A stretch of 64,000 nucleotides of DNA, from the NCBI RefSeq assembly GCF_027497355.1, contig NZ_CP114909.1, positions 3,739,001 to 3,803,000 on the forward strand. The letters run 5' to 3'. Shown here piece by piece: positions 54,517 through 64,000 of this stretch (position 1 is the first letter of the stretch; each line of letters begins with the position of its first letter). Source of the DNA: Micromonospora sp. WMMA1947 (GTDB taxonomy: Bacteria > Actinomycetota > Actinomycetes > Mycobacteriales > Micromonosporaceae). The position numbers were made by a program, and so were the translations under genes. Under the pieces are notes generated by a model. That model was not told where the DNA came from, made no database searches, and worked only from the letters and a program-made list of their open reading frames with translations.

Positions 54517-56055
54517 TTGGACGGCAGCGAGACCGGCTGGGGTCGGCAGGGCGAGCCGGCACCGCGGTGGCGGGCGCTGCTCGACCGGGCCCGGCTCGGC
54601 GGTCGCGGCGCGGAGCACGCCGACGCCGACCGGCACGTCGAGGAGCAACCGGCGCCGCCGCCCGACCCGCTGCCCCGTCGTGCCGCGGGCACCGGGTGGA
54701 CCGGGCGCGCCACCGCCGTCGGCCGCGCGCCCGACGGGTCGTACGGCGCCGAGCCCGGCTACCGCGCCGAGGCCACGTTCCGGGTCGACCCGGCCTTCCG
54801 CGCCGATCCCCGCCACGACGGCGAGCCGGCCTACCGGGCCGAACCGGCGTACCGCAGCGACCCGGAGCCGTCCTGGCGCACCGGGCAGCCCTACCCGGCC
54901 GAGCCGTCCTGGCGCGCCGAGCCGTCGATCGCGCCGGACCCGCCCTTCGCCGCCGAGCCCCGGCCGGAGCCGTCATGGCGCGCCGAACCGGCACGGCCGG
55001 AGCCGCACGGCCGGGCCGAGGCGCCGGCCGAGTCCCGGTACTCCCTTCTCGACAGCGGCTACCGGCCCGCGCCGCCGCCTGCCGAGTCCCGGTACGCCCT
55101 GCTCGACCGGGGCCGCTACCGGCCGGACGTCCCGCCCGCGCCGGAACCGGTGGTGCCCGCGCCGCGCAGCCCGCTGGAGGGCCGCTCCGGCCGGGCGGGC
55201 CGGGCCGCGCCGGCCCAGGCGAAGTGGCGTGCCCCCGAGCCGGACGCCGAGCTGGAACGCGCCACCAGCGTGCTGCGCCGCGAGCTGGGCACCCCCCGGG
55301 TGCTCGCCTTCGCCAACCCCAAGGGCGGCGTGCACAAGACCACCGCGACGGTGCTCGCCGCCGCCACCGTGGGCAGCGTCCGCGGGCGCGGCGTGCTCGC
55401 CTGGGACGACAACGAACTGCGCGGCACGCTCGGTCTGCGAGCCGGCAGCGCCCGGCACGCCCGTACCATCCGCCACCTGATCCACGACCTGGCGCAGATC
55501 GAGATCCTCGAGGGCAACACGCTGCTGTCGCACCTCGACGACTACCTGCGGCACGCCTCCGACGGCTCGTACGACGTGCTGGCCGGCGAGGAGAGCCCGC
55601 GCTTCGCCCAGCGGCTCGACCAGTTCACCGTCAAGCGGGTGCTGGAGCTGCTGCGCCGCACCCACGAGGTGGTCTGCGTGGACACCGGCAACAACGTGGA
55701 GAGCCCGAACTGGCGCACCGTCATGCAGGCCGCCGACCAGCTCGTGGTGACCACCGTGCCGCGCGAGGACGCGGCGTTCAGCGCGGACTGGATGCTCGAC
55801 CTGCTGCACGAGGAGGGCATGGGGGAGCTGGCCGACAACGCGGTCACGTTGATCTCCTGCCCGACGCCGGGGCGTACCTCGTTGCAGGACGACCTGGAAC
55901 GGCACTTCGCCACCCGTACCCGGGCGGTCGCCGTGGTGCCCTACGACCCGGCGCTGGAGACCGGCTCCTCGATCGAGTACCACCAGCTCCAGGCCGAGAC
56001 CCGCAACGCCTGGCTCAAGGCGGCAGCGGTGATGGTGGAACCGTTCGCGCGCTGA
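54517..56055 (+). CDS. ParA/MinD-like ATPase with repetitive N-terminal region
   Basis: This is a protein of about 512 residues. The first 240 residues are low in complexity and built from repeats such as AEPAYRAEPAYRSDPEPSW and ESRYSLLDSGYRPAPPP. The ATPase domain then begins: deviant Walker A NPKGGVHKTTATVLA (about residue 266), VVCVDTGNNVESPNWRTVMQ as Walker B region, and LISCPTPGRTSLQDDL. In the loop an His replaces the common Gly/Lys. Actinomycetes carry such large ParA-like proteins of unclear role in segregation or polar assembly. TTG at 54517 is chosen by Shine-Dalgarno and -10 position. Confidence 0.8.
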   Translation: MDGSETGWGRQGEPAPRWRALLDRARLGGRGAEHADADRHVEEQPAPPPDPLPRRAAGTGWTGRATAVGRAPDGSYGAEPGYRAEATFRVDPAFRADPRHDGEPAYRAEPAYRSDPEPSWRTGQPYPAEPSWRAEPSIAPDPPFAAEPRPEPSWRAEPARPEPHGRAEAPAESRYSLLDSGYRPAPPPAESRYALLDRGRYRPDVPPAPEPVVPAPRSPLEGRSGRAGRAAPAQAKWRAPEPDAELERATSVLRRELGTPRVLAFANPKGGVHKTTATVLAAATVGSVRGRGVLAWDDNELRGTLGLRAGSARHARTIRHLIHDLAQIEILEGNTLLSHLDDYLRHASDGSYDVLAGEESPRFAQRLDQFTVKRVLELLRRTHEVVCVDTGNNVESPNWRTVMQAADQLVVTTVPREDAAFSADWMLDLLHEEGMGELADNAVTLISCPTPGRTSLQDDLERHFATRTRAVAVVPYDPALETGSSIEYHQLQAETRNAWLKAAAVMVEPFAR

Positions 56056-56103
56056 GCGGTGACCACCGCCCCGCGCCGTGCCCGGGCCTGAGAGGATCAA
56101 CGG

Positions 56104-56964
56104 GTGAGTCCGGACACCCCTGAGCCCGAGCGGGCGCGCGAGCGCACCGACGGCACCGACGCGCGTACCGGCGACGCCGTCCCGCGTACCGGAAACGCCC
56201 CGTGGCCCGGCGACGGCGCGTGGCCCGCGCGCGAGCAGCCGCCCGGCTGGCCCGGCGGCCTGCCGGTACCGGCAGGCACGCCGGTCACCGCGCCCGGCGC
56301 CGACCCGCTAGCCGGGTACCCCGGCGTGGTGGCGCAGCTACCTGGCGCCGACGCCGGCCGGTCCGGCCGCCCGCTGCTCACCGCGCTGGCCGTGGTCGCG
56401 CTGCTCACCGCGCTCGGCGTCCCGCTGGGCCTGCTGTGGGCGTGGGCGGCGCCCGCCACCCCGGTACGGCAGACCCCGGCGGGCGCGGTCTACGCGACCA
56501 CCCAGCCGGAGCAGCCGATCGCCGCGGACGGCTGGTTCAGCCTCCTGACGCTCGGCTTCGGTGTGCTCGCCGCGATCGCCCTGTGGGTGGTGCTGCGCCG
56601 CCGGCGCGGCCCGGCCGGCCTGGTCGCGGTGACGCTCGGCGGTCTCGGCGCGGCAGTGGTGGCCTGGCAGGTCGGCCGCCGGATCGGGCTGTCGACGTTC
56701 CAGCGGCTGGTGGAGACCGCGCCGCCGGGAACCGCCTTCACCAAGCCCGTCGACCTGCGCGCCGGTGGCGTCGACTGGTACGGCCCGCTGCCGTTGCCGC
56801 ACGGGAACCTGCTGCTCGCCGCGTTCGGCGCCGCCGTCACGTACACGCTGCTGGCGGGCTGGTCGCGGTGGCCGTCGCTGCGGCCGGAGCCGGAGCTCGA
56901 CGCGACCTGGCCGCCGCCCCCGCCCGGGTTCAGTTCGGCGCCGGGGGACCAGCCAGCTCGCTGA
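56104..56964 (+). CDS. DUF2567-type membrane protein
   Basis: The 286-residue protein has a disordered Pro/Gly-rich head of about 85 residues and four hydrophobic helices. The loops between helices include TPVRQTPAGAVYATTQPEQP and a GVDWYGPLPLPHG segment, which I match to actinobacterial DUF2567. It has no enzymatic motif. Its 3' end overlaps the LON-domain gene on the opposite strand by 35 bases. Confidence 0.65.
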   Translation: MSPDTPEPERARERTDGTDARTGDAVPRTGNAPWPGDGAWPAREQPPGWPGGLPVPAGTPVTAPGADPLAGYPGVVAQLPGADAGRSGRPLLTALAVVALLTALGVPLGLLWAWAAPATPVRQTPAGAVYATTQPEQPIAADGWFSLLTLGFGVLAAIALWVVLRRRRGPAGLVAVTLGGLGAAVVAWQVGRRIGLSTFQRLVETAPPGTAFTKPVDLRAGGVDWYGPLPLPHGNLLLAAFGAAVTYTLLAGWSRWPSLRPEPELDATWPPPPPGFSSAPGDQPAR

Positions 56965-57634
56965 GCGGCACCGGCACCGCGCGCACCTGCCGCAGCAGCG
57001 CCGTCTCCCGGTTGAGCAGGCGCAGCTCGGCGCGCAGCCGGCCGGCCGTGTCGTCGGCGGCGAGCAGCCGCTGCCGGTCGGCGACGGTCAGCGCGGCGGT
57101 CGCGGCGACCAGGTGCGACAGGACCGTCGGATCCTCCGGCAGCTGCTCGGTGATCTCCTGCTGGTCCGGCCGGATCAGGCCGAGATATTGCCGGAACACC
57201 GAGATCACCCGGGCCGCCAGCAGGTCGGAGACCTCGTCCGGGCCGTCCGGCTCGGGCAGCCACTCCACCTCGGCGGTCAGGTACGGCTCGGCGGAGTCGT
57301 CGACCTCGGCGACCCGGAAGCGCCGCCGCCCCACCGTGACGATGTCGAAGCCGCCGTCGGCCAGCTCGGTGACCTGCCGCAGTTCGGCGGTGCAGCCGAC
57401 CTCGTGCAGGGTGACCTCGCCGCCGGCCGGCCCGGCGCGACCCGGCGGCCCGGCCGGCGCGACCTCCCAGCCGGCCTGGATCGCGACCACGCCGAACTCG
57501 CGCGGCGCGCCCTCGGGCAGCCCCACGAGGTGGCGCACCAGCGCCTTGTAGCGCTCCTCGAAGATGTGCAGCGGAAGGACCAGCCCGGGGAAGAGGACGG
57601 TCCCGAGCGGGAACACCGGCAGCCGTGCGCTCAC
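56930..57634 (-). CDS. LON-domain (peptidase substrate-binding) protein
   Basis: This 234-residue protein has the N-terminal substrate-binding domain of Lon without protease or ATPase parts. LPVFPLGTVLFPGLVLPLHIFEERYKAL is diagnostic, followed by FGVVAIQAGWEV and the helical C-terminus (LLAADDTAGRLRAELRLLNRETALL). Its role is unknown; stand-alone LON proteins may bind peptides or act in proteolysis control. Its C-terminal coding end overlaps the DUF2567 gene. Confidence 0.88.
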   Translation of the reverse strand: MSARLPVFPLGTVLFPGLVLPLHIFEERYKALVRHLVGLPEGAPREFGVVAIQAGWEVAPAGPPGRAGPAGGEVTLHEVGCTAELRQVTELADGGFDIVTVGRRRFRVAEVDDSAEPYLTAEVEWLPEPDGPDEVSDLLAARVISVFRQYLGLIRPDQQEITEQLPEDPTVLSHLVAATAALTVADRQRLLAADDTAGRLRAELRLLNRETALLRQVRAVPVPLSELAGPPAPN

Positions 57635-57729
57635 GTGATCGAGCGTATCGCCAACGCGCCCACCCGCGCGTGTCCCGGCTCACCGTCCCGGCGTGCGGGC
57701 GGGCCCGGCCGGTGACACCGGTGGCGGCC

Positions 57730-57735
57730 TAGACT
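57730..57735 (+). promoter_or_regulatory. hisD: -10 element of the his operon, leaderless
   Basis: TAGACT lies seven bases before the hisD GTG with no Shine-Dalgarno. The mRNA is predicted leaderless. Confidence 0.5.
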
Positions 57736-57742
57736 CGCAGGC

Positions 57743-60745
<3,003 letters not shown>

Positions 60746-60746
<1 letters not shown>

Positions 60747-60913
60747 TGAAGGTGCTGCCCACCCTTCTGTTGATCCTGGCCGGCCTGCTGGTCGGCGGGA
60801 CGTGGTCGCTGCTCAAGCAGGGCGCTCCCCGCGCCGCCGTGGTGATCACCGGCCTGCTGGCCGTGCTGGCCACCGTCGCCGGGGTGCTCTGGCTGCTGCC
60901 GGGGGAGAGCTGA
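60746..60913 (+). CDS. Small membrane protein between hisB and hisH (55 aa)
   Basis: A 55-residue frame (MKVLPTLLLILAGLLVGGTW onward) has two hydrophobic helices joined by SLLKQGAPRA and ends LWLLPGES. Its ATG shares one base with the hisB stop and its TGA shares one base with the hisH ATG, so it is fully embedded in the operon. Length, tight overlaps and codon style support a real gene. Its function is not known. Confidence 0.75.
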
Positions 60914-61533
60914 TGGCACGGGTGGTGGTGCTCGACTACGGCTCGGGCAACCTGCGTTCGGCCGAGCGCGCGGTGGAGCGGGCCGGCGCCGACGTGACAG
61001 TCACCGACGACCTGGACGCCGCCGCGTCGGCCGACGGCCTGGTGGTGCCGGGCGTCGGCGCGTTCGCCGCGTGCATGGCCGGGATCGAGGCGCTGGGCGC
61101 CGGGCCGGTCATCGCCGACCGGGTCGCCGCCGGGCGGCCGGTGCTGGGCATCTGCGTCGGCATGCAGATCCTCTTCGGGCACGGCGAGGAGCACGGCGTG
61201 GTCACCAAGGGGCTGGGGCTGCTGCCCGGCGGCGTGACCCGGCTGCCCGCGCGGCGGTTGCCGCACATGGGCTGGAACACCGTGCGCCCGCCGGCCGGCT
61301 CGGCGCTGTTCGCCGGGCTGCCGGACGGCACCCGGTTCTACTTCGTCCACTCCTACGGGGTGACCGACCCGGTGGCGCTGGCCGAGGCGGGCGCCACGGT
61401 GACCACGGCGCACCACGGCGCGGACTTCGTCGCGGCGGTGGAGCGGGGGCCGCTGTCGGCCGCGCAGTTCCACCCGGAGAAGTCGGCCGACGCCGGGGCC
61501 GCGCTGCTGCGCAACTGGCTCGGCACGCTGTGA
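60913..61533 (+). CDS. hisH: Imidazole glycerol-phosphate synthase glutaminase HisH
   Basis: This 206-residue class I glutaminase supplies ammonia to HisF. The nucleophile Cys is in RPVLGICVGMQILF, and the His-x-Glu pair in AAQFHPEKSADAG near the end. VVVLDYGSGNLRSAERAVE opens the protein. ATG at 60913 shares one base with the upstream stop. Its partner hisF is not in the window. Confidence 0.95.
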   Translation: MARVVVLDYGSGNLRSAERAVERAGADVTVTDDLDAAASADGLVVPGVGAFAACMAGIEALGAGPVIADRVAAGRPVLGICVGMQILFGHGEEHGVVTKGLGLLPGGVTRLPARRLPHMGWNTVRPPAGSALFAGLPDGTRFYFVHSYGVTDPVALAEAGATVTTAHHGADFVAAVERGPLSAAQFHPEKSADAGAALLRNWLGTL

Positions 61534-61552
61534 CCGGCCCGCGGGCGTCCGC

Positions 61553-61873
61553 GTGAGCAAGGAGCGGGCCCGCCGCCGCGCGGAGCGCGAGGCCGAGCAG
61601 GAGCGGGCGCGCGCCGCCCGGGCCCGCCGGGTGGCACGCCGGGAGCGGCGTCGTTCTCTGGTACGCCGGCTGACGCCGTCGCCGCGGCGCGGCCGTACCG
61701 GCCGGTTGCATCGGCACACCCGCCGTGAGCGGGCGACGATCCTGGTGCTCACCGCGGTCGCGGTGGTCGCCATCTGGAATCTGGTCGACGACCTCGCGCT
61801 GCGGCTGGTGCTGGTCGTGTTGTTGTTGCTGGTCCTGCCCGCGGTCGTGGTGATCGCGCTGGACCGTCGCTGA
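61553..61873 (+). CDS. Small Arg-rich membrane protein between hisH and priA
   Basis: This 106-residue protein has a very basic first half, rich in Arg and Ala ([20 protein letters not shown]), and two hydrophobic stretches in the second (about 62-100). It has no known motif. GTG at 61553 is 19 bases after hisH. The basic head might interact with nucleic acid or acidic lipid at the membrane. Function unknown. Confidence 0.7.
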   Translation: MSKERARRRAEREAEQERARAARARRVARRERRRSLVRRLTPSPRRGRTGRLHRHTRRERATILVLTAVAVVAIWNLVDDLALRLVLVVLLLLVLPAVVVIALDRR

Positions 61874-61892
61874 GGATCCGAGGAGAGAAGCG

Positions 61893-62621
61893 TTGAGCCT
61901 CACCCTGTTGCCCGCCGTGGACGTCGCCGACGGCCAGGCCGTCCGGCTCGTGCAGGGCGCCGCCGGTAGCGAGACCACGTACGGCGACCCGCTGGACGCG
62001 GCGCTGGCCTGGCAGTCCGACGGCGCGGAGTGGATCCACCTGGTCGACCTGGACGCCGCGTTCGGGCGGGGCTCCAACGCCGCGCTGCTCGCCGAGGTGG
62101 TCGGCAAGCTGGACGTGAAGGTGGAACTGTCCGGCGGCATCCGCGACGACGAGTCGCTGCGGGCGGCGCTGGGCACCGGGGCGGCCCGGGTCAACATCGG
62201 CACCGCCGCGCTGGAGGACCCGCAGTGGTGCGACCGGATCTGCGGCGAGTACGGCGACCGGGTGGCGATCGGGCTGGACGTGCGCGGCCGTACCCTGTCG
62301 GCGCGGGGCTGGACCCGCGACGGCGGTGACCTGTACGAGGTGCTGGCCCGGCTCGACGCCGCCGGCGCGGCGCGGTACGTGGTCACCGACATCACCAAGG
62401 ACGGCACCATGCGCGGTCCCAACCTGGACCTGCTGCGTGAGGTGTGCGCCCGCACCGACGCCCCGGTGATCGCCTCCGGCGGCGTGTCCACGCTGGACGA
62501 CCTGCGGGCGCTCGCCACGCTGGAGCCGATCGGTGTGGAGGGCGTGATCGCCGGCAAGGCGCTCTACGCGGGCGCGTTCACCGTCGCCGAGGCGCTGGCG
62601 ACGCTGCGGGCCGGCGCGTGA
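61893..62621 (+). CDS. priA: HisA/PriA phosphoribosyl isomerase
   Basis: This 242-residue beta-alpha barrel isomerises ProFAR in histidine synthesis, and in most actinomycetes also does the TrpF step of tryptophan synthesis. [18 protein letters not shown] contains the first catalytic Asp, and [20 protein letters not shown] the second. Phosphate-binding glycines lie in [12 protein letters not shown] and [18 protein letters not shown] at 61893 follows GAGGAGAG. The dual role is inferred from the actinomycete lineage. Confidence 0.9.
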   Translation: MSLTLLPAVDVADGQAVRLVQGAAGSETTYGDPLDAALAWQSDGAEWIHLVDLDAAFGRGSNAALLAEVVGKLDVKVELSGGIRDDESLRAALGTGAARVNIGTAALEDPQWCDRICGEYGDRVAIGLDVRGRTLSARGWTRDGGDLYEVLARLDAAGAARYVVTDITKDGTMRGPNLDLLREVCARTDAPVIASGGVSTLDDLRALATLEPIGVEGVIAGKALYAGAFTVAEALATLRAGA

Positions 62622-63034
62622 CGGCGGAGCCGCCCGCCGACGCCGCGGTGGTGACCCGGCTCGGCTCGGGCGGCCCGTGGGAGGCGCTGTACGGCTACTC
62701 GCGGGTGGTCCGGGCCGGTTCGCTCGCGATCACCGCCGGCTGCACCTCCACAGTGGACGGCCGGGTGGCGCACGCGGGTGACGCGGCGGCGCAGACCGCG
62801 CAGGCGATCCGGATCGGCCTGGACGCGCTGGCGGAGGTCGGCGCCGGGCCGGGGGACGTGGTGCGGACCCGGATGTACGTGACCGACCGGATCTACGCCG
62901 ACGAGGTGGGGCGGGCGCACAACGCGGTGTTCGGGCCGGTGCGGCCGGTCGCCACGATGGTGGTGGTGGCCGGGCTGATCGACCCCGATCTCCTGGTCGA
63001 GGTCGAGCTGGAGGCGTACCTGCCGGAGCGCTGA
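62618..63034 (+). CDS. RidA-family enamine/imine deaminase
   Basis: This 138-residue YjgF/RidA protein hydrolyses reactive enamines and imines from PLP enzymes. [20 protein letters not shown] carries the N-terminal part, [20 protein letters not shown] the conserved Arg, and [18 protein letters not shown] the end. GTG at 62618 overlaps priA (GTGA), so it is part of the his operon; it may protect against intermediates from HisC or other transaminases. Confidence 0.88.
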   Translation: MTAEPPADAAVVTRLGSGGPWEALYGYSRVVRAGSLAITAGCTSTVDGRVAHAGDAAAQTAQAIRIGLDALAEVGAGPGDVVRTRMYVTDRIYADEVGRAHNAVFGPVRPVATMVVVAGLIDPDLLVEVELEAYLPER

Positions 63035-63078
63035 CCGGTGCCCGGGTGGCCGGCGCCGTCCCGCTCCGCGCCCGGATA

Positions 63079-63109
63079 AGTTGTGCACAACTCAATTGCA
63101 CGCTACGGT
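63079..63109 (+). promoter_or_regulatory. ohrR: ohrR-ohr promoter and OhrR operator
   Basis: The perfect palindrome AGTTGTGCACAACT (63079-63092) overlaps a TTGTGC -35 (63081-63086); 17 bases later is the -10 TACGGT (63104-63109). The ohrR GTG is seven bases after the -10, so the mRNA is predicted leaderless. The palindrome over the -35 is a likely autorepression site. Confidence 0.65.
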
Positions 63110-63116
63110 TCAACAC

Positions 63117-63563
63117 GTGACCGATGATCTGGTACTGCGCCGGCAGGTGTGCTTCGCGCTCTACGCGGCGTCGCGCGCCCTGACCGACGTCTACCGGCCC
63201 ATCCTCGACGAGCACGGCCTGACCTACCCGCAGTACCTGGTGCTGCTGGTGCTCTGGGAGCGCGGCGACGACGCCCCCACGGTCTCCGAGCTCGGCGGTC
63301 AGCTCCGGCTCGACTCCGGCACGCTCTCCCCGCTGCTCAAGCGGCTGGAGGCGGCCGGTCTGGTGGTGCGTACCCGCTCGGCGGCAGATGAGCGCCGGGT
63401 CGAGGTGGGCCTCACCGGCCAGGGCCGGGCCCTGCGGGAGCGGATGGGTGACGTGCCACGGCGGGTGGCCACCGCCACCGGGCTCACCGAGGCCGAACTG
63501 GTCTTCCTCCACGGCATCCTCACCCGGGTCACCGAGACGATCCACCGACAGAAGGAGCAGTGA
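63117..63563 (+). CDS. ohrR: MarR-family organic peroxide sensor OhrR
   Basis: This 148-residue winged-helix repressor senses organic hydroperoxides through a single N-terminal Cys: LRRQVCFALYAASRAL, close to the reactive Cys15 context of B. subtilis OhrR. The winged helix includes TVSELGGQLRLDSGTLSPLLKRL and VVRTRSAADERRVEVGLTG. Oxidation of that Cys should release it from the operator at 63079-63092, and so derepress ohr. GTG at 63117. Confidence 0.9.
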   Translation: MTDDLVLRRQVCFALYAASRALTDVYRPILDEHGLTYPQYLVLLVLWERGDDAPTVSELGGQLRLDSGTLSPLLKRLEAAGLVVRTRSAADERRVEVGLTGQGRALRERMGDVPRRVATATGLTEAELVFLHGILTRVTETIHRQKEQ

Positions 63564-63564
63564 C

Positions 63565-63990
63565 ATGCAGGTGCTCTACACCGCCTCCGCCCGCGCCACC
63601 GGCGACGGCCGCGACGGTCACGTCCGGACCTCCGACGGCACGGTCGAGCTGGACCTCGCCGTCCCGAAGGAGATGGGCGGCGCCGGCGGCGCGGCCAACC
63701 CGGAGCAGCTCTTCGCGGCCGGCTACGCGGCCTGCTTCCACTCCGCGCTGCGCGTGGTGGCCCGCCAGGCCAAGGCGGACGTCTCCGGCTCCGTCGTCGA
63801 GGCCGAGGTGGGCATCGGCCCGAACGGCAGCGGCGGCTACGGCCTGGCCGTGACGCTCGTGGTCGACCTGCCCGCGATCGAGCGCGCCGCCGCCGAGCAG
63901 CTCGTCGACGCGGCCCACCAGGTGTGCCCCTACTCCAACGCGACCCGTGGCAACGTCGAGGTCACCCGCACGGTCCGCGAGGCGCGATGA
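63565..63990 (+). CDS. ohr: Organic hydroperoxide resistance protein Ohr
   Basis: The 141-residue peroxidase reduces organic hydroperoxides with two Cys: GYAACFHSALRVVA (peroxidatic) and HQVCPYSNATRGN (resolving). It begins MQVLYTASARATGDGRDGHV. ATG at 63565 is one base after the ohrR stop and has GAAGGAGC upstream. It is expected to be repressed by OhrR and induced by lipid or tert-butyl-type peroxides. Its stop overlaps the next start (ATGA). Confidence 0.95.
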   Translation: MQVLYTASARATGDGRDGHVRTSDGTVELDLAVPKEMGGAGGAANPEQLFAAGYAACFHSALRVVARQAKADVSGSVVEAEVGIGPNGSGGYGLAVTLVVDLPAIERAAAEQLVDAAHQVCPYSNATRGNVEVTRTVREAR

Positions 63991-64000
63991 ACCGGGAGAT
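63987..64000 (+). CDS. Start of a downstream gene (partial)
   Basis: ATG at 63987 overlaps the ohr stop as ATGA and the frame reads M-N-R-E before the window ends. The overlap suggests a third gene in the ohrR-ohr unit, but nothing can be said about its product. Confidence 0.35.

Overview
The window is a very GC-rich actinomycete chromosome segment whose gene order, abundant GTG starts, GTGA/ATGA stop-start overlaps and predicted leaderless promoters point to the Micromonosporaceae (Micromonospora/Salinispora type). The assignment rests on gene content and style, not on a database search. It looks like ordinary chromosome with no integrated element: I saw no tRNA, rRNA, CRISPR array, transposase or phage gene.

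Layout. 1-6 kb: a CDP-alcohol phosphatidyltransferase gene, then a tightly coupled minus-strand run that modifies carotenoids (desaturase, CruG-like glycosyltransferase, CruF-like membrane protein, CrtA-like monooxygenase) and also carries a GNAT acetyltransferase and a YbaK-type tRNA-editing protein. 6.1-13.3 kb: a DNA-damage mutagenesis operon (HEPN protein, ImuA', ImuB, DnaE2) behind a promoter with a PafBC/RecA-NDp-type -35/-10 arrangement and a LexA box. 13.3-17.4 kb: a small protein, a methyltransferase, a phosphodiesterase-fold protein, DNA polymerase IV (dinB, with its own PafBC-like promoter) and a DUF3040 protein. 17.4-18.1 kb: a convergent gap holding three palindromic repeats. 18.1-22.9 kb: moxR-DUF58-transglutaminase operon. 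23.1-26.2 kb: leuS behind a Leu-codon leader peptide and an intrinsic terminator. 26.2-30.3 kb: a lipoprotein, then murT-gatD-TVP38, which amidate peptidoglycan precursors.

30.5-48.6 kb is the division and cell-wall (dcw) cluster: mraZ, rsmH, ftsL-like, ftsI, murE, murF, mraY, ftsW, murG, murC, ftsQ, ftsZ, yggS, sepF, yggT, wag31. It makes UDP-MurNAc-pentapeptide, lipid I and lipid II and builds the Z-ring and polar-growth machinery. murD is absent; a 50-bp perfect palindrome sits between mraY and ftsW, where murD usually lies. 48.6-57.6 kb: a membrane protein, DUF167, a cation/H+ antiporter, a TraR/DksA zinc-finger protein, lspA, an RluD-type pseudouridine synthase, a ParA/MinD-like ATPase with a long repetitive N-terminus, a DUF2567-type membrane protein and a LON-domain protein. 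57.7-63.0 kb: histidine genes hisD-hisC-hisB-hisH-priA with two unannotated small membrane proteins between them and ridA at the end. 63.1-64.0 kb: ohrR-ohr organic-peroxide resistance with a visible operator.

The most interesting points are the damage-inducible HEPN-mutasome operon, the leuS leader, the missing murD with the palindrome in its place, the palindromic intergenic repeats, and a codon-anomalous block with a TTA codon in rsmH.
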